Below are positions 58,891 through 64,000 of a DNA stretch of 64,000 bases, one piece after another; positions within the stretch are counted from its first letter, which is position 1; each line of letters begins with the position of its first letter. The position numbers and the translations under genes are program-made. The stretch spans positions 144,245,197 through 144,309,196 of the forward strand of contig NC_086173.1 in NCBI RefSeq assembly GCF_023053635.1, given 5' to 3'. Source of the DNA: Elgaria multicarinata webbii. Lineage: Eukaryota; Chordata; Lepidosauria; Squamata; Anguidae. The notes under the pieces were generated by a model that did not search any database, was not told the DNA's origin, and saw nothing but the letters and a program-made list of their open reading frames with translations.

Positions 58891-61887
58891 ATCCTCTGAG
58901 CCACACAGAAAAGCGCCCTTTGGAACTCCGCAGCGAGTTCTGAAATCATCCAAAACCCACCCGCCCCACTTTGGCATGTTGCTGTAATAATAAAAACAAC
59001 AACAAAATAATAATAATAATATCCTCAAGAAAAGCATCTAAAATCTACCTCTTCCACTGGACATCCCCACCCTTCCCTATAACACAGCCTTCCTCAACCT
59101 GGAGCGCCCCAGGTTGAGGAAGGCTGTTATAACACTTCAAAAGTAAGAAGCAGCACAAAAATCCACCTTGTAAATTTCGTTTCACAATTACTCATGAGTA
59201 ATCATAGCTGACAACTTCTGAGCCTCCAAACACCCCCCCCTTCCCACATCCGCAGAGCAGCTCAAAGTGGGGGAAATGCTTAAAAATCTAGGGGCCCGTT
59301 ATAATTGGGGTAAAGCAGAGATCTATGGAGCTGCTGTTTACTGACTCAGACGGGAGAATGAAAGAAGTCCTTTTGAACCCACATTAGTCTGCACAGAACT
59401 CAAAATCGAGGCGTAAGGCGGGGGGGGGGGACCCTGAGGGATATGCAAAGCATAGGTACACACTAGAAAAACAGAACTGAAGTGCCACAGCGTGGCCCTA
59501 AAAAAAAGAGCAGTGCCCAAACCCCAAAGAAAACAGATTATTTTTTTTTTAAAAAAAAAGCTTAAAAATAAAACAATCAAAAGGAGATTAAAATACCAAA
59601 TCCCCAGCCAATTTTTTATTTTAAATTTTTTTAAATATACCTTCCAGCTGACGGTGATGATGGTCCGGAGCAAGTAACAGGAGTGTGCCCCCCACCTCAC
59701 TAAGCAAGGCAGCTGAGTTCTATGCATGTTTTTTCAGAAGCAAACAGGCACAGGGAACTCCGCACTCTTTTTTTGCATGCTGTCCAGGAGCAAGCAACGG
59801 GAGTGCATCCACCCTGCCCCAAGCAAGCTGAGTTCTAGGCATGTTTTCTCAGAAGCAAAGAGGCACACAGGACTCAACACTGTTTTTTGCTGAACTAAAA
59901 TTTACAGCAATGAACAGGCTGAGTTCGGACGACATGCTAATCAATGGGGGTGGGGGTGGTAATAGGAGCAAAATGGAAATCAACCGTTGATTACTGTGTC
60001 GTCCGAACTCATCCACAGACAACTGATAGAAGCTCAGTCACAAATACATTGGCTGGGTTCAGACAACACCAACAGTCGTTTTAAGCAGTCAATCGTCAGT
60101 TGAGTGGTCAACAGTTGGTTATTGTGTGGTCTGTCGGGCAAAAACTACCCCATGGTTGACTATTTCCCCAAAATAACCAAGATAACAAATGTTCTGCAGA
60201 GTTGACTACCTGCAGAACCGTTGGTTAGCATGTTGTCTGTCGGGCTCAGTGGACTATTTTACAGGGTTGAGTTGACTATTTTGGCGGGCTACAGAGTCCC
60301 CACGCAAGAGTGGCCAAAACCGCAACAGCCGCTCTGCTACAGCCAGCACAACTCGCAGAGGGATTGGGTGGGAAAGTTTACACCTCTTCTACCCATGTGC
60401 GGGGGTCCTGGTCCAGATTAGGGTCCTGGTCCAGATTAGGGTCCTGGTCCAGATTAGGGTCCTGGTCCAGATTAGGGTCCTGATCCAGATTAGGCCCCTG
60501 CACATTTTCGCTAAGGTAAAAAAAAAATAGCTTACACCTACTAAATTGTGGGACACTTGTTTCTCTTCCCACTATGATAGGTGCTGCCTCTGCCCTGCTG
60601 CACTCACGTGGTTCTAACTAGCCCATGTGGCCTTGCCACCGTCCACTCCGCACCCCTCCCTCCAACTTTGTTTGGATTGGCTAGGGGCTGCTGGGACATG
60701 CAAATTATCTATTCCCCCCCCCCAACCTCCTGCCATATGGGGAGAAACACCCTGTTAAATTCACCCTCCAGCCCAGGTGAACCCTTAAACAAACAACTCT
60801 CTCTCTTTCTCAGGCCTGGTTCGGATGACACGTTAATCAACCTGGGGGGCGGGGTGGGGCGGGGTGGGGAGAGGCAACCGTCTGTTGTGCTGATTATTGT
60901 GTCGTGTGGTGGTGGCAACACACAACGGACACACAACTCGCAGTATGTTATTTTGTCGATTTAAACAATGGGGAAAAACAACGGGCTGCTCCGTTGCTTA
61001 TCCAGAGACCTGTTGATTAAAATGTTGTGTGGCGGGCTCCATTGTGTAATCTTCCCCTATTCCAGAAGGTCATAGAGTTCTCCAGCAGGAGCGGCCGAAA
61101 GCATCCCAGTTGCTCCTGTACATCTGGCAGAACTTTCAATGCATCGTGGGATAGGGCTGGGAGGACTGAGGGAGGGAGGAAGGAGCACCAGCAGCCCAGA
61201 AGGACACATTTCAGCCATGTGATGGGGGGAAGGGGCAACATGTCATGTGGGGAGTACCGGAAAAATAAGGAAAGGTCAGTTGCCTCTTCCCTCCTCTGTT
61301 GCCTAATATGTCGTCCGAACCAGGCCTCAGCCCCACTTCCTCCCTGCCGCCCCACCAGCCATCGGCAGTATGGCGGATAATAACACTAGCCTACCTAACT
61401 GGGTGGTTGTGAAGGATTATAGCTAGATAATGCACATGAAGCACTTTGAACACGTGAAAGTGCTTTATAAATGCCAAATGCTATCTAGTTTGGAAGCCAA
61501 AGAAAAGGCGCTACAAAGCGAATTGCTGCTCTACACGTGCTGTAAAGGTCCCCTGAAGAAATGGCTGCTGTTCAACTACAAATTCCCGTGTTCCCCAAAT
61601 ACAGAGTTCCTCCCCTTTTTGCTCAACAGAACAGGCTACCACCAAACTGGCTTCCCTGAAATTCAGGGGGCTCCACCTGACTGGGCCAATGCAATAGTCT
61701 TGCGGTCAAATCACTCACCCCCTCCGCCCACCTCTCACCTGTAGATGAAGACAATGATGAGCACGATCAGAGCAACGAAGGAGGCCCCGACGCCCAAGCC
61801 AATCTGGGCCTCCAGGGGAAAGGTGAGCTGACTCTCAGTGTCGTATTGCACACGGCCCAGCCAGAAGTTCTTGTTCCCCATTTGCAC
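34039..61887 (-). CDS. PLXNB1: plexin-B1, 3' part of gene (16 exons)
   Basis: Exons in reading order: 61887-61739, 56874-56774, 55409-55192, 53336-53158, 51159-51093, 49910-49764, 48537-48357, 47962-47859, 45649-45565, 44172-44006, 42633-42473, 41309-41162, 38239-38175, 38072-37997, 37577-37503, 34143-34039. All borders are AG/GT, all phases agree, and the sum is 2,028 nt (675 residues). It encodes the last 28 or so extracellular residues, one transmembrane helix, a juxtamembrane coiled coil, GAP half C1, the Rho-binding domain insert, GAP half C2 and the PDZ ligand VTDL. Class-B plexins are semaphorin-4 receptors; the cytoplasmic GAP acts on R-Ras/Rap, the insert binds Rac1/Rnd1, and VTDL recruits PDZ-RhoGEF/LARG. 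B1 is preferred over B2/B3 by [24 protein letters not shown] and [11 protein letters not shown]. The ectodomain exons lie off the right edge. Confidence 0.95.
34536..34557 (+). repeat. poly(G) run
   Basis: About 18 consecutive G in the last PLXNB1 intron; length is prone to assembly error. Confidence 0.9.
34866..35317. mobile_element. hAT-type MITE with 8-bp target duplication
   Basis: Starts 'catgggttctcaac', ends 'gttgagaaccactg' (inverted ends). It is flanked by CACTGGAG (34,858-34,865) and CACTAGAG (35,318-35,325), a 7/8 match of the 8-bp duplication that hAT transposases make. Inside, 'aaaggggcaacgcaaagcat' faces 'atgctttgcgttgccccttt' at 35,093 and 35,138. Confidence 0.88.
35503..35690 (+). 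mobile_element. family E element, partial
   Basis: 'ttgaaccttttccagctgag', 'ggccgcattccagtgg' and 'gggcattttaacctttcaga' occur in family order. Confidence 0.65.
35948..35990 (+). repeat. (TG)n microsatellite
   Basis: About 20 TG units in the last PLXNB1 intron. Confidence 0.97.
36756..37072 (+). mobile_element. probable solo LTR of an endogenous retrovirus (fossil)
   Basis: Bounded by TG and CA, with a CCAAT-like 'tgattggttt', a short promoter-like A/T stretch, and AATAAA at 36,975-36,980 followed by a GT-rich run. No internal virus genes flank it. About 317 bp; boundaries and target duplication are not firm. It is a relic. Confidence 0.5.
37503..37577 (-). CDS. PLXNB1: PLXNB1 exon: GAP C2 helix
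   Basis: [20 protein letters not shown] then KYYDQ; 25 codons, phase 0 at both ends; acceptor 'tctcttgcttgcag'. It matches human B1 [25 protein letters not shown]. Confidence 0.97.
37997..38072 (-). CDS. PLXNB1: PLXNB1 exon: GAP C2
   Basis: One G completes Arg, then [20 protein letters not shown] and AELSR. Human B1 has AELSW at the end, so the last codon (CGG) may instead reflect donor choice (TCACG|GGTAAG would break the frame). Donor CGG|GTAAGT. Confidence 0.95.
38175..38239 (-). CDS. PLXNB1: PLXNB1 exon: GAP C2
   Basis: [20 protein letters not shown] then E; 65 nt, ends with AG that joins G to give Arg. The stretch RYK(R/Q)MVER lies near the third GAP arginine of class-B plexins. Acceptor 'ttgtggcctttccag'. 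Confidence 0.97.
38608..38835 (-). mobile_element. CR1 LINE tail, reverse, plus related fragment
   Basis: 'agaatcatagaatagtagag' and 'ggccatctagtccaacccc' are a reversed CR1 3' end; from 38,770 'ctggatcagaccaaaggtcc' belongs to another CR1/SINE fragment. Confidence 0.8.
38960..39060 (+). mobile_element. CR1 LINE 3' tail
   Basis: 'catctgtcagggatgcttta' to 'ccttccaactctgctcttct' and 'gattctatga'. Confidence 0.85.
39225..39895 (+). mobile_element. CR1 LINE nested in family E, itself interrupted
   Basis: 'acacagtgcatagttaaatt' to 'caccaatctggat', then after an insert 'tggatggcttcaaaaggggg' to 'tggacccttggtctgatcca' with the 3' end 'gatgttctgatgttcta'. It is near identical to 25,131-25,455. Confidence 0.85.
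39289..39620 (-). mobile_element. LINE-like insert inside the CR1 copy
   Basis: 'tttatttctttattttatgt' and 'ttttatgccgccattcagcc' are a reversed LINE tail. TGGAT is present on both sides (39,284-39,288 and about 39,624-39,628), a likely 5-bp target duplication. Confidence 0.7.
41162..41309 (-). CDS. PLXNB1: PLXNB1 exon: GAP C2
   Basis: One C completes Ser, then [40 protein letters not shown] and TLADHKLGR. The DVQTSDN and HKLGR residues favour B1 over B2 (DVHVHEV) and B3 (DVRVSDN, HKVGR). Donor CGG|GTAAGT. Confidence 0.97.
41405..41935 (-). mobile_element. L2-like LINE, 3' 530 bp
   Basis: Minus strand is open for 95 codons: [53 protein letters not shown] and [16 protein letters not shown]. 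The tail is 'ctctgggcggttcacaaaaa' on the plus strand with (TTTA)n at 41,407-41,440. (AAT)n follows at 41,926-41,970. Confidence 0.9.
42473..42633 (-). CDS. PLXNB1: PLXNB1 exon: GAP C2 start
   Basis: [40 protein letters not shown] and [13 protein letters not shown] plus AG. Near identical in plan to human B1 ([22 protein letters not shown]). Phase 0 in, 2 out; acceptor 'ctgcctgcag'. Confidence 0.97.
42998..43027 (+). repeat. (CCCCA)n
   Basis: Six 5-bp units of ACCCC in a C-rich stretch. Confidence 0.95.
43105..43800 (-). mobile_element. CR1-type LINE 3' region, reverse copy
   Basis: Minus-strand codons include [38 protein letters not shown] and, further upstream, the [11 protein letters not shown] region. 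It is uninterrupted and is therefore the local reference for the split copies at 24,431 and 39,225. Confidence 0.88.
44006..44172 (-). CDS. PLXNB1: PLXNB1 exon: end of RBD linker, GAP C2
   Basis: Two nt complete Lys, then [40 protein letters not shown] and [15 protein letters not shown]. This equals human B1 [20 protein letters not shown]. Donor AAG|GTGAAG. Confidence 0.97.
44219..44394. mobile_element. palindromic MITE family B, second copy
   Basis: 'ggaggctggtggctccgatg' at the left and its near complement 'catcggagtcaccagcctcc' at the right; 'ggtttcagtcagaac' faces 'gttctgactgaaaccc'. About 176 bp. It lies 46 bp upstream (minus sense) of the exon at 44,172. Confidence 0.88.
44535..45251. 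repeat. 620-bp inverted repeat plus an older tandem copy of one arm
   Basis: 44,630-44,940 and 44,941-45,251 are reverse complements: 'tccctggttggcctcaggcc' at the left against its exact complement at the right end, and 'gaattgtgtggggaaaggg' at the centre. 44,535-44,622 is a more diverged direct repeat of part of the left arm ('ctactctcgtgtacg' against 'atactctcgtgtaagcg'). It lies in a PLXNB1 intron. No transposon family is recognised. Confidence 0.9.
45437..45553 (+). mobile_element. L2-like LINE tail ending next to a splice donor
   Basis: 'gaaccgcccagagagctccc', 'attgggcggtatagaaatg' then (AAAT)n up to 45,553. Its poly(AAAT) end is 11 bp from the PLXNB1 donor at 45,565/45,564. Confidence 0.88.
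45565..45649 (-). CDS. PLXNB1: PLXNB1 exon: end of Rho-binding domain
   Basis: [20 protein letters not shown] then NQDYIAGE plus A. Human B1 reads [28 protein letters not shown]. Donor GAGA|GTGAGT gives Lys where human has Arg. Confidence 0.97.
45900..46130 (+). mobile_element. LINE 3' tail, A/T rich
   Basis: Ends 'atagggcgggatgtaaatg' and 'ttaataaataaataaatt', a LINE tail of the L2-like group. Confidence 0.6.
46162..46258. mobile_element. family A element
   Basis: 'gcctcctccaacctggcgac' faces 'tgaggttgggggaggc'; 'gatgggagttgtaatctgac' is the core. Confidence 0.7.
46608..47140 (+). mobile_element. tRNA-derived SINE split by a LINE insertion
   Basis: The head 'agccgtagctcagtgtgata' to 'ttgccatctcca' (46,608-46,680) resumes at 'atctccaggcagggctgg' (47,011) and runs to 'ggcagggagcttccgatgt'. 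It is the only plus-strand copy of this SINE in the window. Confidence 0.88.
46681..47010 (+). mobile_element. L2-like LINE 3' end nested in the SINE, with target duplication
   Basis: 'ctgctgtggcaccccggctg' and 'cagagagctccggctattgg' lead to (AAAT)n. It is bounded by ATCTCCA at 46,674-46,680 and again at 47,011-47,017, a 7-bp target duplication. Confidence 0.92.
47464..47850 (+). mobile_element. probable solo LTR (fossil), next to a PLXNB1 donor
   Basis: Runs from TGTGTGTATGG to AACCCAACA with a poly(A)-signal-like 'aaggaaataaacc' near 47,750 and a repeated 'gatcactgct' motif (three times near 47,650). It ends 8 bp from the PLXNB1 exon at 47,859. Family and exact ends are uncertain; no internal virus genes are present. 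Confidence 0.5.
47859..47962 (-). CDS. PLXNB1: PLXNB1 exon: Rho-binding domain
   Basis: AA completes Glu, then [20 protein letters not shown] and [14 protein letters not shown]. 34 codons. Acceptor 'ggtctggtggtgctag', donor AAG|GTGAGG. Confidence 0.97.
48357..48537 (-). CDS. PLXNB1: PLXNB1 exon: Rho-binding domain
   Basis: [40 protein letters not shown] and [20 protein letters not shown] plus G. The [17 protein letters not shown] ubiquitin-like fold segment binds Rac/Rnd GTPases. The Gly-rich loop before it is species-variable. Confidence 0.97.
48905..49228. mobile_element. MITE family F, full copy
   Basis: 'tagggtgaccgcatgaaaaa' to 'tcatatggtcaccctattg', with the internal 'ctagagtgaccagattc' at 49,053. 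324 bp, in the PLXNB1 intron between the exons at 48,537 and 49,764. Confidence 0.88.
49240..49600 (+). mobile_element. unclassified LINE 3' end
   Basis: Ends 'gtaaataaagattgattgat', the kind of tail carried by some reptile LINEs. No reverse-transcriptase motif remains. Confidence 0.5.
49764..49910 (-). CDS. PLXNB1: PLXNB1 exon: GAP C1 end
   Basis: [40 protein letters not shown] and REDLEYRTL. 49 codons, phase 0 in and out. [14 protein letters not shown] equals human B1. Confidence 0.98.
50130..51000. other. unassigned intron with purine tract
   Basis: 50,560-50,735 is A/G-rich on the plus strand ('ggaggaggaggaggaggtgg'). 'aataaacaaccgttgttgg' (50,800) and the abrupt ends hint at an LTR-like relic but nothing firmer can be said. 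Confidence 0.35.
51093..51159 (-). CDS. PLXNB1: PLXNB1 exon: GAP C1 after the arginine pair
   Basis: G completes the second of two adjacent Arg (LMLR|R), then [20 protein letters not shown] and VR. The RR pair corresponds to the catalytic arginines of the plexin GAP. Donor AGG|GTAAGA. Confidence 0.97.
51215..51345. mobile_element. family A element
   Basis: 'cagggatggagaaagtgtgg' to 'ccttaccccagctg', with 'gatgggagttgcagtccaac' as its core. Confidence 0.72.
51670..51985 (-). mobile_element. CR1 LINE fragment split by an L2-like tail
   Basis: 'ctggatcagaccgaaaggtc' to 'ccccagcaactgggg' then, after the insert, 'ttacttcctctgatactgga'. The insert (51,832-51,922) is (TTTA)n plus 'ttataccgccctgggcggct', bounded by GGTAT on both sides (51,827-51,831 and about 51,919-51,923). 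Confidence 0.78.
52190..52535. mobile_element. LINE fragment and family C-like foldback
   Basis: 52,190-52,290 is a reversed L2-like RT tail ([20 protein letters not shown] on the minus strand). 52,290-52,530 starts 'ttggatgacacaacagcctg' and ends 'agcgtgttgtctgaacttgt', inverted ends of the family C type. Confidence 0.6.
52915..53100 (-). mobile_element. CR1-related fragment
   Basis: 'ctgatcagacccaaggcctt' and 'cacagtggccaaccagatgg' match the reversed CR1 3' region; a further piece is at 52,675-52,780. Confidence 0.65.
53158..53336 (-). CDS. PLXNB1: PLXNB1 exon: GAP C1, arginine finger
   Basis: [40 protein letters not shown] and [19 protein letters not shown] plus [10 protein letters not shown] carries the arginine pair of the GAP. 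Acceptor 'cctccctccgcccag'. No nonsense change is seen in any exon. Confidence 0.98.
53340..54135. other. PLXNB1 intron, mostly unassigned
   Basis: No repeat family with clear ends was recognised. 'tcactcaggccaaatgccag' and nearby text may be a worn MITE. Confidence 0.35.
54140..54775 (+). mobile_element. family E element interrupted by a CORE-SINE
   Basis: Ends 'caggggtggacaaacccagg' and 'aaaaaggttccccattc'; the right part 'gaaatgcctcccctaaggct' matches 39,950. A reversed CORE-SINE with (TTTA)n lies inside at 54,268-54,550. Confidence 0.75.
54268..54550 (-). mobile_element. CORE-SINE, reverse copy, full plan
   Basis: (TTTA)n, 'tttgcatttatatcccacct', 'ggtgggctgagagtctgtga' and the tRNA-like head 'ttagccactacaccacactg' on the plus strand. 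Confidence 0.85.
55192..55409 (-). CDS. PLXNB1: PLXNB1 exon: juxtamembrane and GAP C1
   Basis: AC completes Asp, then [60 protein letters not shown] and [19 protein letters not shown](R/K)TYAER and [11 protein letters not shown] are plexin-B hallmarks. Donor AAG|GTCTGT is a weak but legal GT site. Confidence 0.97.
55868..56040 (-). mobile_element. tRNA-derived SINE, reverse copy
   Basis: Minus-strand head 'agccatagctcactgacaga' with B box in 'cggttcaatccccgg'; the plus strand ends 'cagtgagctatggctcctcc'. Confidence 0.75.
56587..56715. mobile_element. family A element
   Basis: 'gctttccccaacctggggtc' faces 'gccgggttgggaaaggct'; the core 'tgatgggaggtgtgattcaa' is a variant. Confidence 0.75.
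56774..56874 (-). CDS. PLXNB1: PLXNB1 exon: juxtamembrane coiled coil
   Basis: G completes Arg, then [20 protein letters not shown] and [13 protein letters not shown] plus G. It is the cytosolic coiled coil that follows the membrane helix; human B1 reads [22 protein letters not shown]. Acceptor 'ttcctttctttctag'. Confidence 0.98.
57386..57485 (-). mobile_element. L2-like LINE tail with (ATT)n
   Basis: (ATT)n 57,387-57,437 followed by 'tttccatactgcccaagagc', the reversed tail. Confidence 0.8.
57940..58450 (+). mobile_element. two L2-like LINE 3' ends in a row
   Basis: The first ends at 'tgtgcactgcccagagagcc' (about 58,040). The second carries a degraded [10 protein letters not shown]-like segment ('cccaaacctctggaacaaac') and ends 'gtaagctgccttgtgagggc' with 'ttaaataaattaataaata'. 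Confidence 0.7.
58837..58890 (+). repeat. (GAT)n microsatellite
   Basis: About 17 GAT units in the PLXNB1 intron. 'gagaattcacacagc' occurs on both sides (58,685 and 58,811). Confidence 0.97.
59086..59127. mobile_element. minimal family A palindrome
   Basis: 'cagccttcctcaacctggag' is followed directly by 'cgccccaggttgaggaaggc', i.e. two family A ends joined with no interior. 42 bp. Confidence 0.7.
59655..59890 (+). repeat. direct duplication, about 112 bp x 2
   Basis: 'gagcaagtaacaggagtg', 'gctgagttctatgcatgttt' and 'cagaagcaaacaggcac' recur as 'gagcaagcaacgggagtg', 'gctgagttctaggcatgttt' and 'cagaagcaaagaggcac' one period later. Confidence 0.85.
59910..60300. mobile_element. family C-like foldback elements, two in a row
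   Basis: 59,922-60,012 runs from 'ctgagttcggacgacatgct' to 'gtgtcgtccgaactcatcc'. A second begins 'ggctgggttcagacaacacc' at 60,052 and includes 'ggttattgtgtggtctgtcg'. Confidence 0.7.
60403..60494 (+). repeat. 18-bp minisatellite x 5
   Basis: Unit 'gggtcctggtccagatta' at 60,403, 60,421, 60,439, 60,457 and 60,475; four copies identical, the fifth with one change. On the minus strand it reads as repeated NLDQDP, but it lies in an intron and shows no splice sites. Confidence 0.97.
60809..61328. mobile_element. long family C-like element
   Basis: Ends 'caggcctggttcggatgaca' and the complement of 'tgtcgtccgaaccaggcctc'. The interior has further 'gttgattaaaatgttgtgtg' and 'caccctgttaaattc' text. 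About 520 bp in the intron below the transmembrane exon. Confidence 0.8.
61739..61887 (-). CDS. PLXNB1: PLXNB1 exon: transmembrane helix
   Basis: [40 protein letters not shown] and IVLIIVFIY plus AG. The hydrophobic run from IGLGVG to VFIY is the single membrane helix, followed across the junction by RRKSK, the cytosolic stop-transfer cluster. Acceptor 'cttcccgtcctctgcag', phase 0. No further upstream exon is seen before 64,000. Confidence 0.98.
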
Positions 61888-62000
61888 CTGCAGAGGACGG
61901 GAAGATGGAGAAGTGAACTCAAGGAAAGGTGAGAAGGAGGAGGAGCCTCTATCTTGGAAGACCAGGGATCTCTGGAACTTGCTGCTACAAGCAATGGACA

Positions 62001-62004
<4 letters not shown>

Positions 62005-62041
<37 letters not shown>
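62005..62041 (+). repeat. (TG)n microsatellite
   Basis: About 18 TG units, 118 bp upstream (minus sense) of the transmembrane exon. Confidence 0.97.
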
Positions 62042-62045
<4 letters not shown>

Positions 62046-62589
62046 ACGTTGACTTGGACTAATTTGTGCCCAAGGGTTGTTGCTGAGGACATAGTTCTCT
62101 TGCTGAGAATGTTCCAAAAGGACCTTTTGGTAGGGAGAAACAGATCCGTCGATTTCAAGTCCATGCCATTTCCACGTTTGTTTCTACAGAGGTCTGTCCT
62201 GTTCCATTTCCACATTAATTGACTTTTTCCTTTGAAATGGTTTTGTTCATATATTTATACCAAAATATGCATTTGAAATACGTCTTTTACAATCACAGTA
62301 TGGATCTTGGAATGTGTTTCTTCTCAAAACGTGCATTTAAAAAGAGCTTGTTGATACAGTTTTGAAGCAAAGAACGGTGCTGACAGATTCAGAGAAGTGC
62401 GAAATCCAACGGGATTGCCGTATTCCCCCCACACCCACCCAGGTTAGTTAGTCTGGGACGGGGTAGACAACCTTTTTGAACAATGGGCATATCTGGCCAT
62501 TTGAGAAGGTGTCCTGGGCTCCCATGGGAGACACGGCAAAGGACAAGTAACTTGCCCCAAAGTACAAGGTAGAGTTGGTGCCTGAGCCC

Positions 62590-62908
62590 CCAACATACTA
62601 AGGAAAGGAAAGGAACCTCTCATGCAAGCACTGAGTCATTACTGACTCTTGGAGGGACACCAGCTTTCGCTGACGTTTTCTTGGCAGGCCTTATAGCGGG
62701 GTGGTTTGCCGTTGCCTTCCCCGGACGTTATTCCCTTTCCCCCAGCTAACTGGGTACTCATTTTACCGACCTCGGGAGGATGTAAGGCTGAGTCGACCCG
62801 AGCTGGCTGCCTGAAACCAGCTTCCGCTGGGATCGAACTCAGGCCGTGGGGAGAGTTTCAGCTGCAGAAACTGCTGCTTTACCGCTCTGCGCCACACGAG
62901 GCTCTTCA
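62590..62908 (-). mobile_element. squamate tRNA-derived SINE with BovB-type tail
   Basis: Minus strand: head 'gagcctcgtgtggcgcagag' (A box), 'gagttcgatcccagcggaag' (B box), then the long body 'gggtcgactcagccttacat' region to a tail matching the plus-strand 'caagcactgagtcattactg'. The layout and wording match the BovB-mobilised SINEs of lizards and snakes and support a squamate host. Confidence 0.85.
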
Positions 62909-62924
62909 ACATACTAAACAACTC

Positions 62925-63012
62925 ACAGAATCAGAATAGTAGAGTTGGAAAGAGCCTATAAGGCCATCGAGTCCAACCCAGTAGAGTTGAAAAGGGCCTA
63001 GAAGGCCATCGA
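62925..63012 (-). mobile_element. CR1 LINE tail, reverse, internally duplicated
   Basis: 'agtagagttggaaagagcct' with 'ggccatcgagtccaaccc' is followed at once by 'agtagagttgaaaagggcct' with 'ggccatcgag', a 40-bp duplication of the tail. Confidence 0.8.
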
Positions 63013-63535
63013 GAACACTCCTTTGAACCTAGTTTTCAGCTTCGACATAAACCCATTTCACAGCAATTCCAGCTGCCAGTAAGAAAACGTGTTATTTTTT
63101 TTTCTTTAAGTGGGAGGGGGGCAGGGCACCACGTTGTCTACCCTTGGTCTGGGAGGTGCCAATGAAGTCAGTCCATATCAGCATTTGCAAAGATGTAATT
63201 CCTCAAACATCTTGCCTTCCAGCGTAATAACCCCAAATGGGCTCCAGCCCCATTTTTGTGATTTGATGCAAGTACATTGCATCCATTCCTGTAAGTCCCT
63301 TTACACTGATCATAGTTTAAGACTCTCCTCCGCACCCCCTGTCTACATGGGTGGTGGATAAAAACAGTTTGCTGCTGGGGTGGGTGAGGAGCTGTGCTGC
63401 TTTTTACCCTCTTTAAAAACTGAAAATTCTCATTTTGGGGTGGGGTAATTCTGACGGTACTGCTGGTGGGGTATGGTGGGCTACTGCTGTAGGGCACGGA
63501 TATAGGAGAAGGATATCCTTGCTAGTGTTTATCAC
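63013..63535. other. PLXNB1 intron without recognised features
   Basis: No exon or repeat was identified. The expected preceding plexin exon (last IPT domain) is not here. Confidence 0.4.
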
Positions 63536-63780
63536 TAAATATTGGGCTTCTCTACATTAAAACAAAAATCCTGCACCCTTACCAGGCTTTCTTCTTGTGG
63601 AGTCTTTCCGGGATTACGATGGGCACGCTATATGTGCCTCCCCCTTTCCTCCACCCACTTTTTTGGGGGGGCTTTCCTTTGTGGGGAAGTCTCATATGTT
63701 CCATTTATACAGACAGCAGATGGTACTGCAACACTGCAGCAATACTGCACTATCCTGGAAATACACCAGCTGTTTGATGG

Positions 63781-63783
63781 TGA

Positions 63784-63832
<49 letters not shown>
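63781..63832 (+). repeat. (ATCT)n microsatellite
   Basis: Thirteen perfect tetranucleotide units. Just upstream, 63,543-63,620 is an end of MITE family G ('cttctctacattaaaacaaa'). Confidence 0.98.
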
Positions 63833-64000
63833 GCATTTTTGGTGACTTAAATCATGGCAGAATAAAGCTAAAAAAAATGGTGGGAGAAGAAACGGAGGAT
63901 GACAACATCGTGAAAAGGACCCACAAACTTCGGCGAGTAACCAATCTTGATCACGCTACCTAAGCTCTGTGTGAAGAATCCCCAATGCAACTAAGTGTGT

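Noticed and set aside
60378-60572. Repeat protein (NLDQDP)n
   Set aside because: It is the translation of an 18-bp intronic minisatellite with no splice sites or homology.
34039-61887. PLXNB3 or PLXNB2 instead of PLXNB1
   Set aside because: Discriminating residues ([45 protein letters not shown]) follow B1, from memory of the human proteins; gene order alone would have suggested B3.
62590-62908. Host tRNA gene near 62.9 kb
   Set aside because: It is the head of a squamate BovB-tailed SINE, with the long body and tail directly attached.

Overview
The window is vertebrate genomic DNA, almost certainly from a squamate reptile. The evidence is split genes with canonical GT/AG introns, several CR1 LINE tails ending in the ATTCTATGATTCTATGA motif, L2-type LINE ends, a BovB-mobilised squamate tRNA SINE near 62.6 kb, many short palindromic DNA transposons, and long simple repeats. 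About 5% of the window is exon; the rest is intron and intergenic DNA dense in nested repeats. This placement is by pattern recognition, with no database search.

All three recognisable genes lie on the minus strand, so each reads from high to low coordinates. (1) The 3' part of a B-class plexin, best matching PLXNB1, lies at 61,887-34,039: sixteen exons with consistent phases (2,028 nt, 675 codons plus stop). It runs from the last extracellular residues through the transmembrane helix, the split GAP domain with its Rho-binding insert, and the C-terminal PDZ ligand VTDL. The Sema, PSI and IPT exons lie beyond the right edge. (2) A small ankyrin-repeat/SOCS-box (ASB-type) gene has four coding exons at 24,178-18,870 (253 codons), probably driven by a CpG-island promoter near 29.0 kb. 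(3) An SR-protein-kinase (SRPK)-like gene has seven recognisable exons from 8,373 to 546, from just before the glycine loop to the DLG motif; its C-lobe is off the left edge and its N-terminus is only tentatively placed near 12.1 kb.

Layout: 0-12 kb SRPK-like gene; 12-18.8 kb repeat-rich spacer with a nearly 500-bp palindrome and one unexplained clean ORF; 18.8-29.1 kb ASB-type gene and its CpG island; 29-34 kb spacer with a second CpG island near 33 kb; 34-64 kb PLXNB1. The genes need not act together: plexin-B is a semaphorin receptor GAP, the ASB protein should be a substrate adaptor for a Cullin-5 ubiquitin ligase, and the kinase should phosphorylate RS-rich proteins. Their order is still notable, because human PLXNB3 and SRPK3 are also head-to-tail neighbours at Xq28.

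I found no CRISPR array, operon or prokaryote-style system. The most unusual material is an SRPK-like kinase with a nearly absent spacer, an ASB-type gene I cannot name, several layers of nested transposons with readable target duplications, large perfect-looking palindromes, a MITE whose interior is an exact 105-bp five-copy tandem array, a U2 snRNA fragment, and a possible transposon-derived ZNF143/STAF-type motif at a CpG-island promoter.
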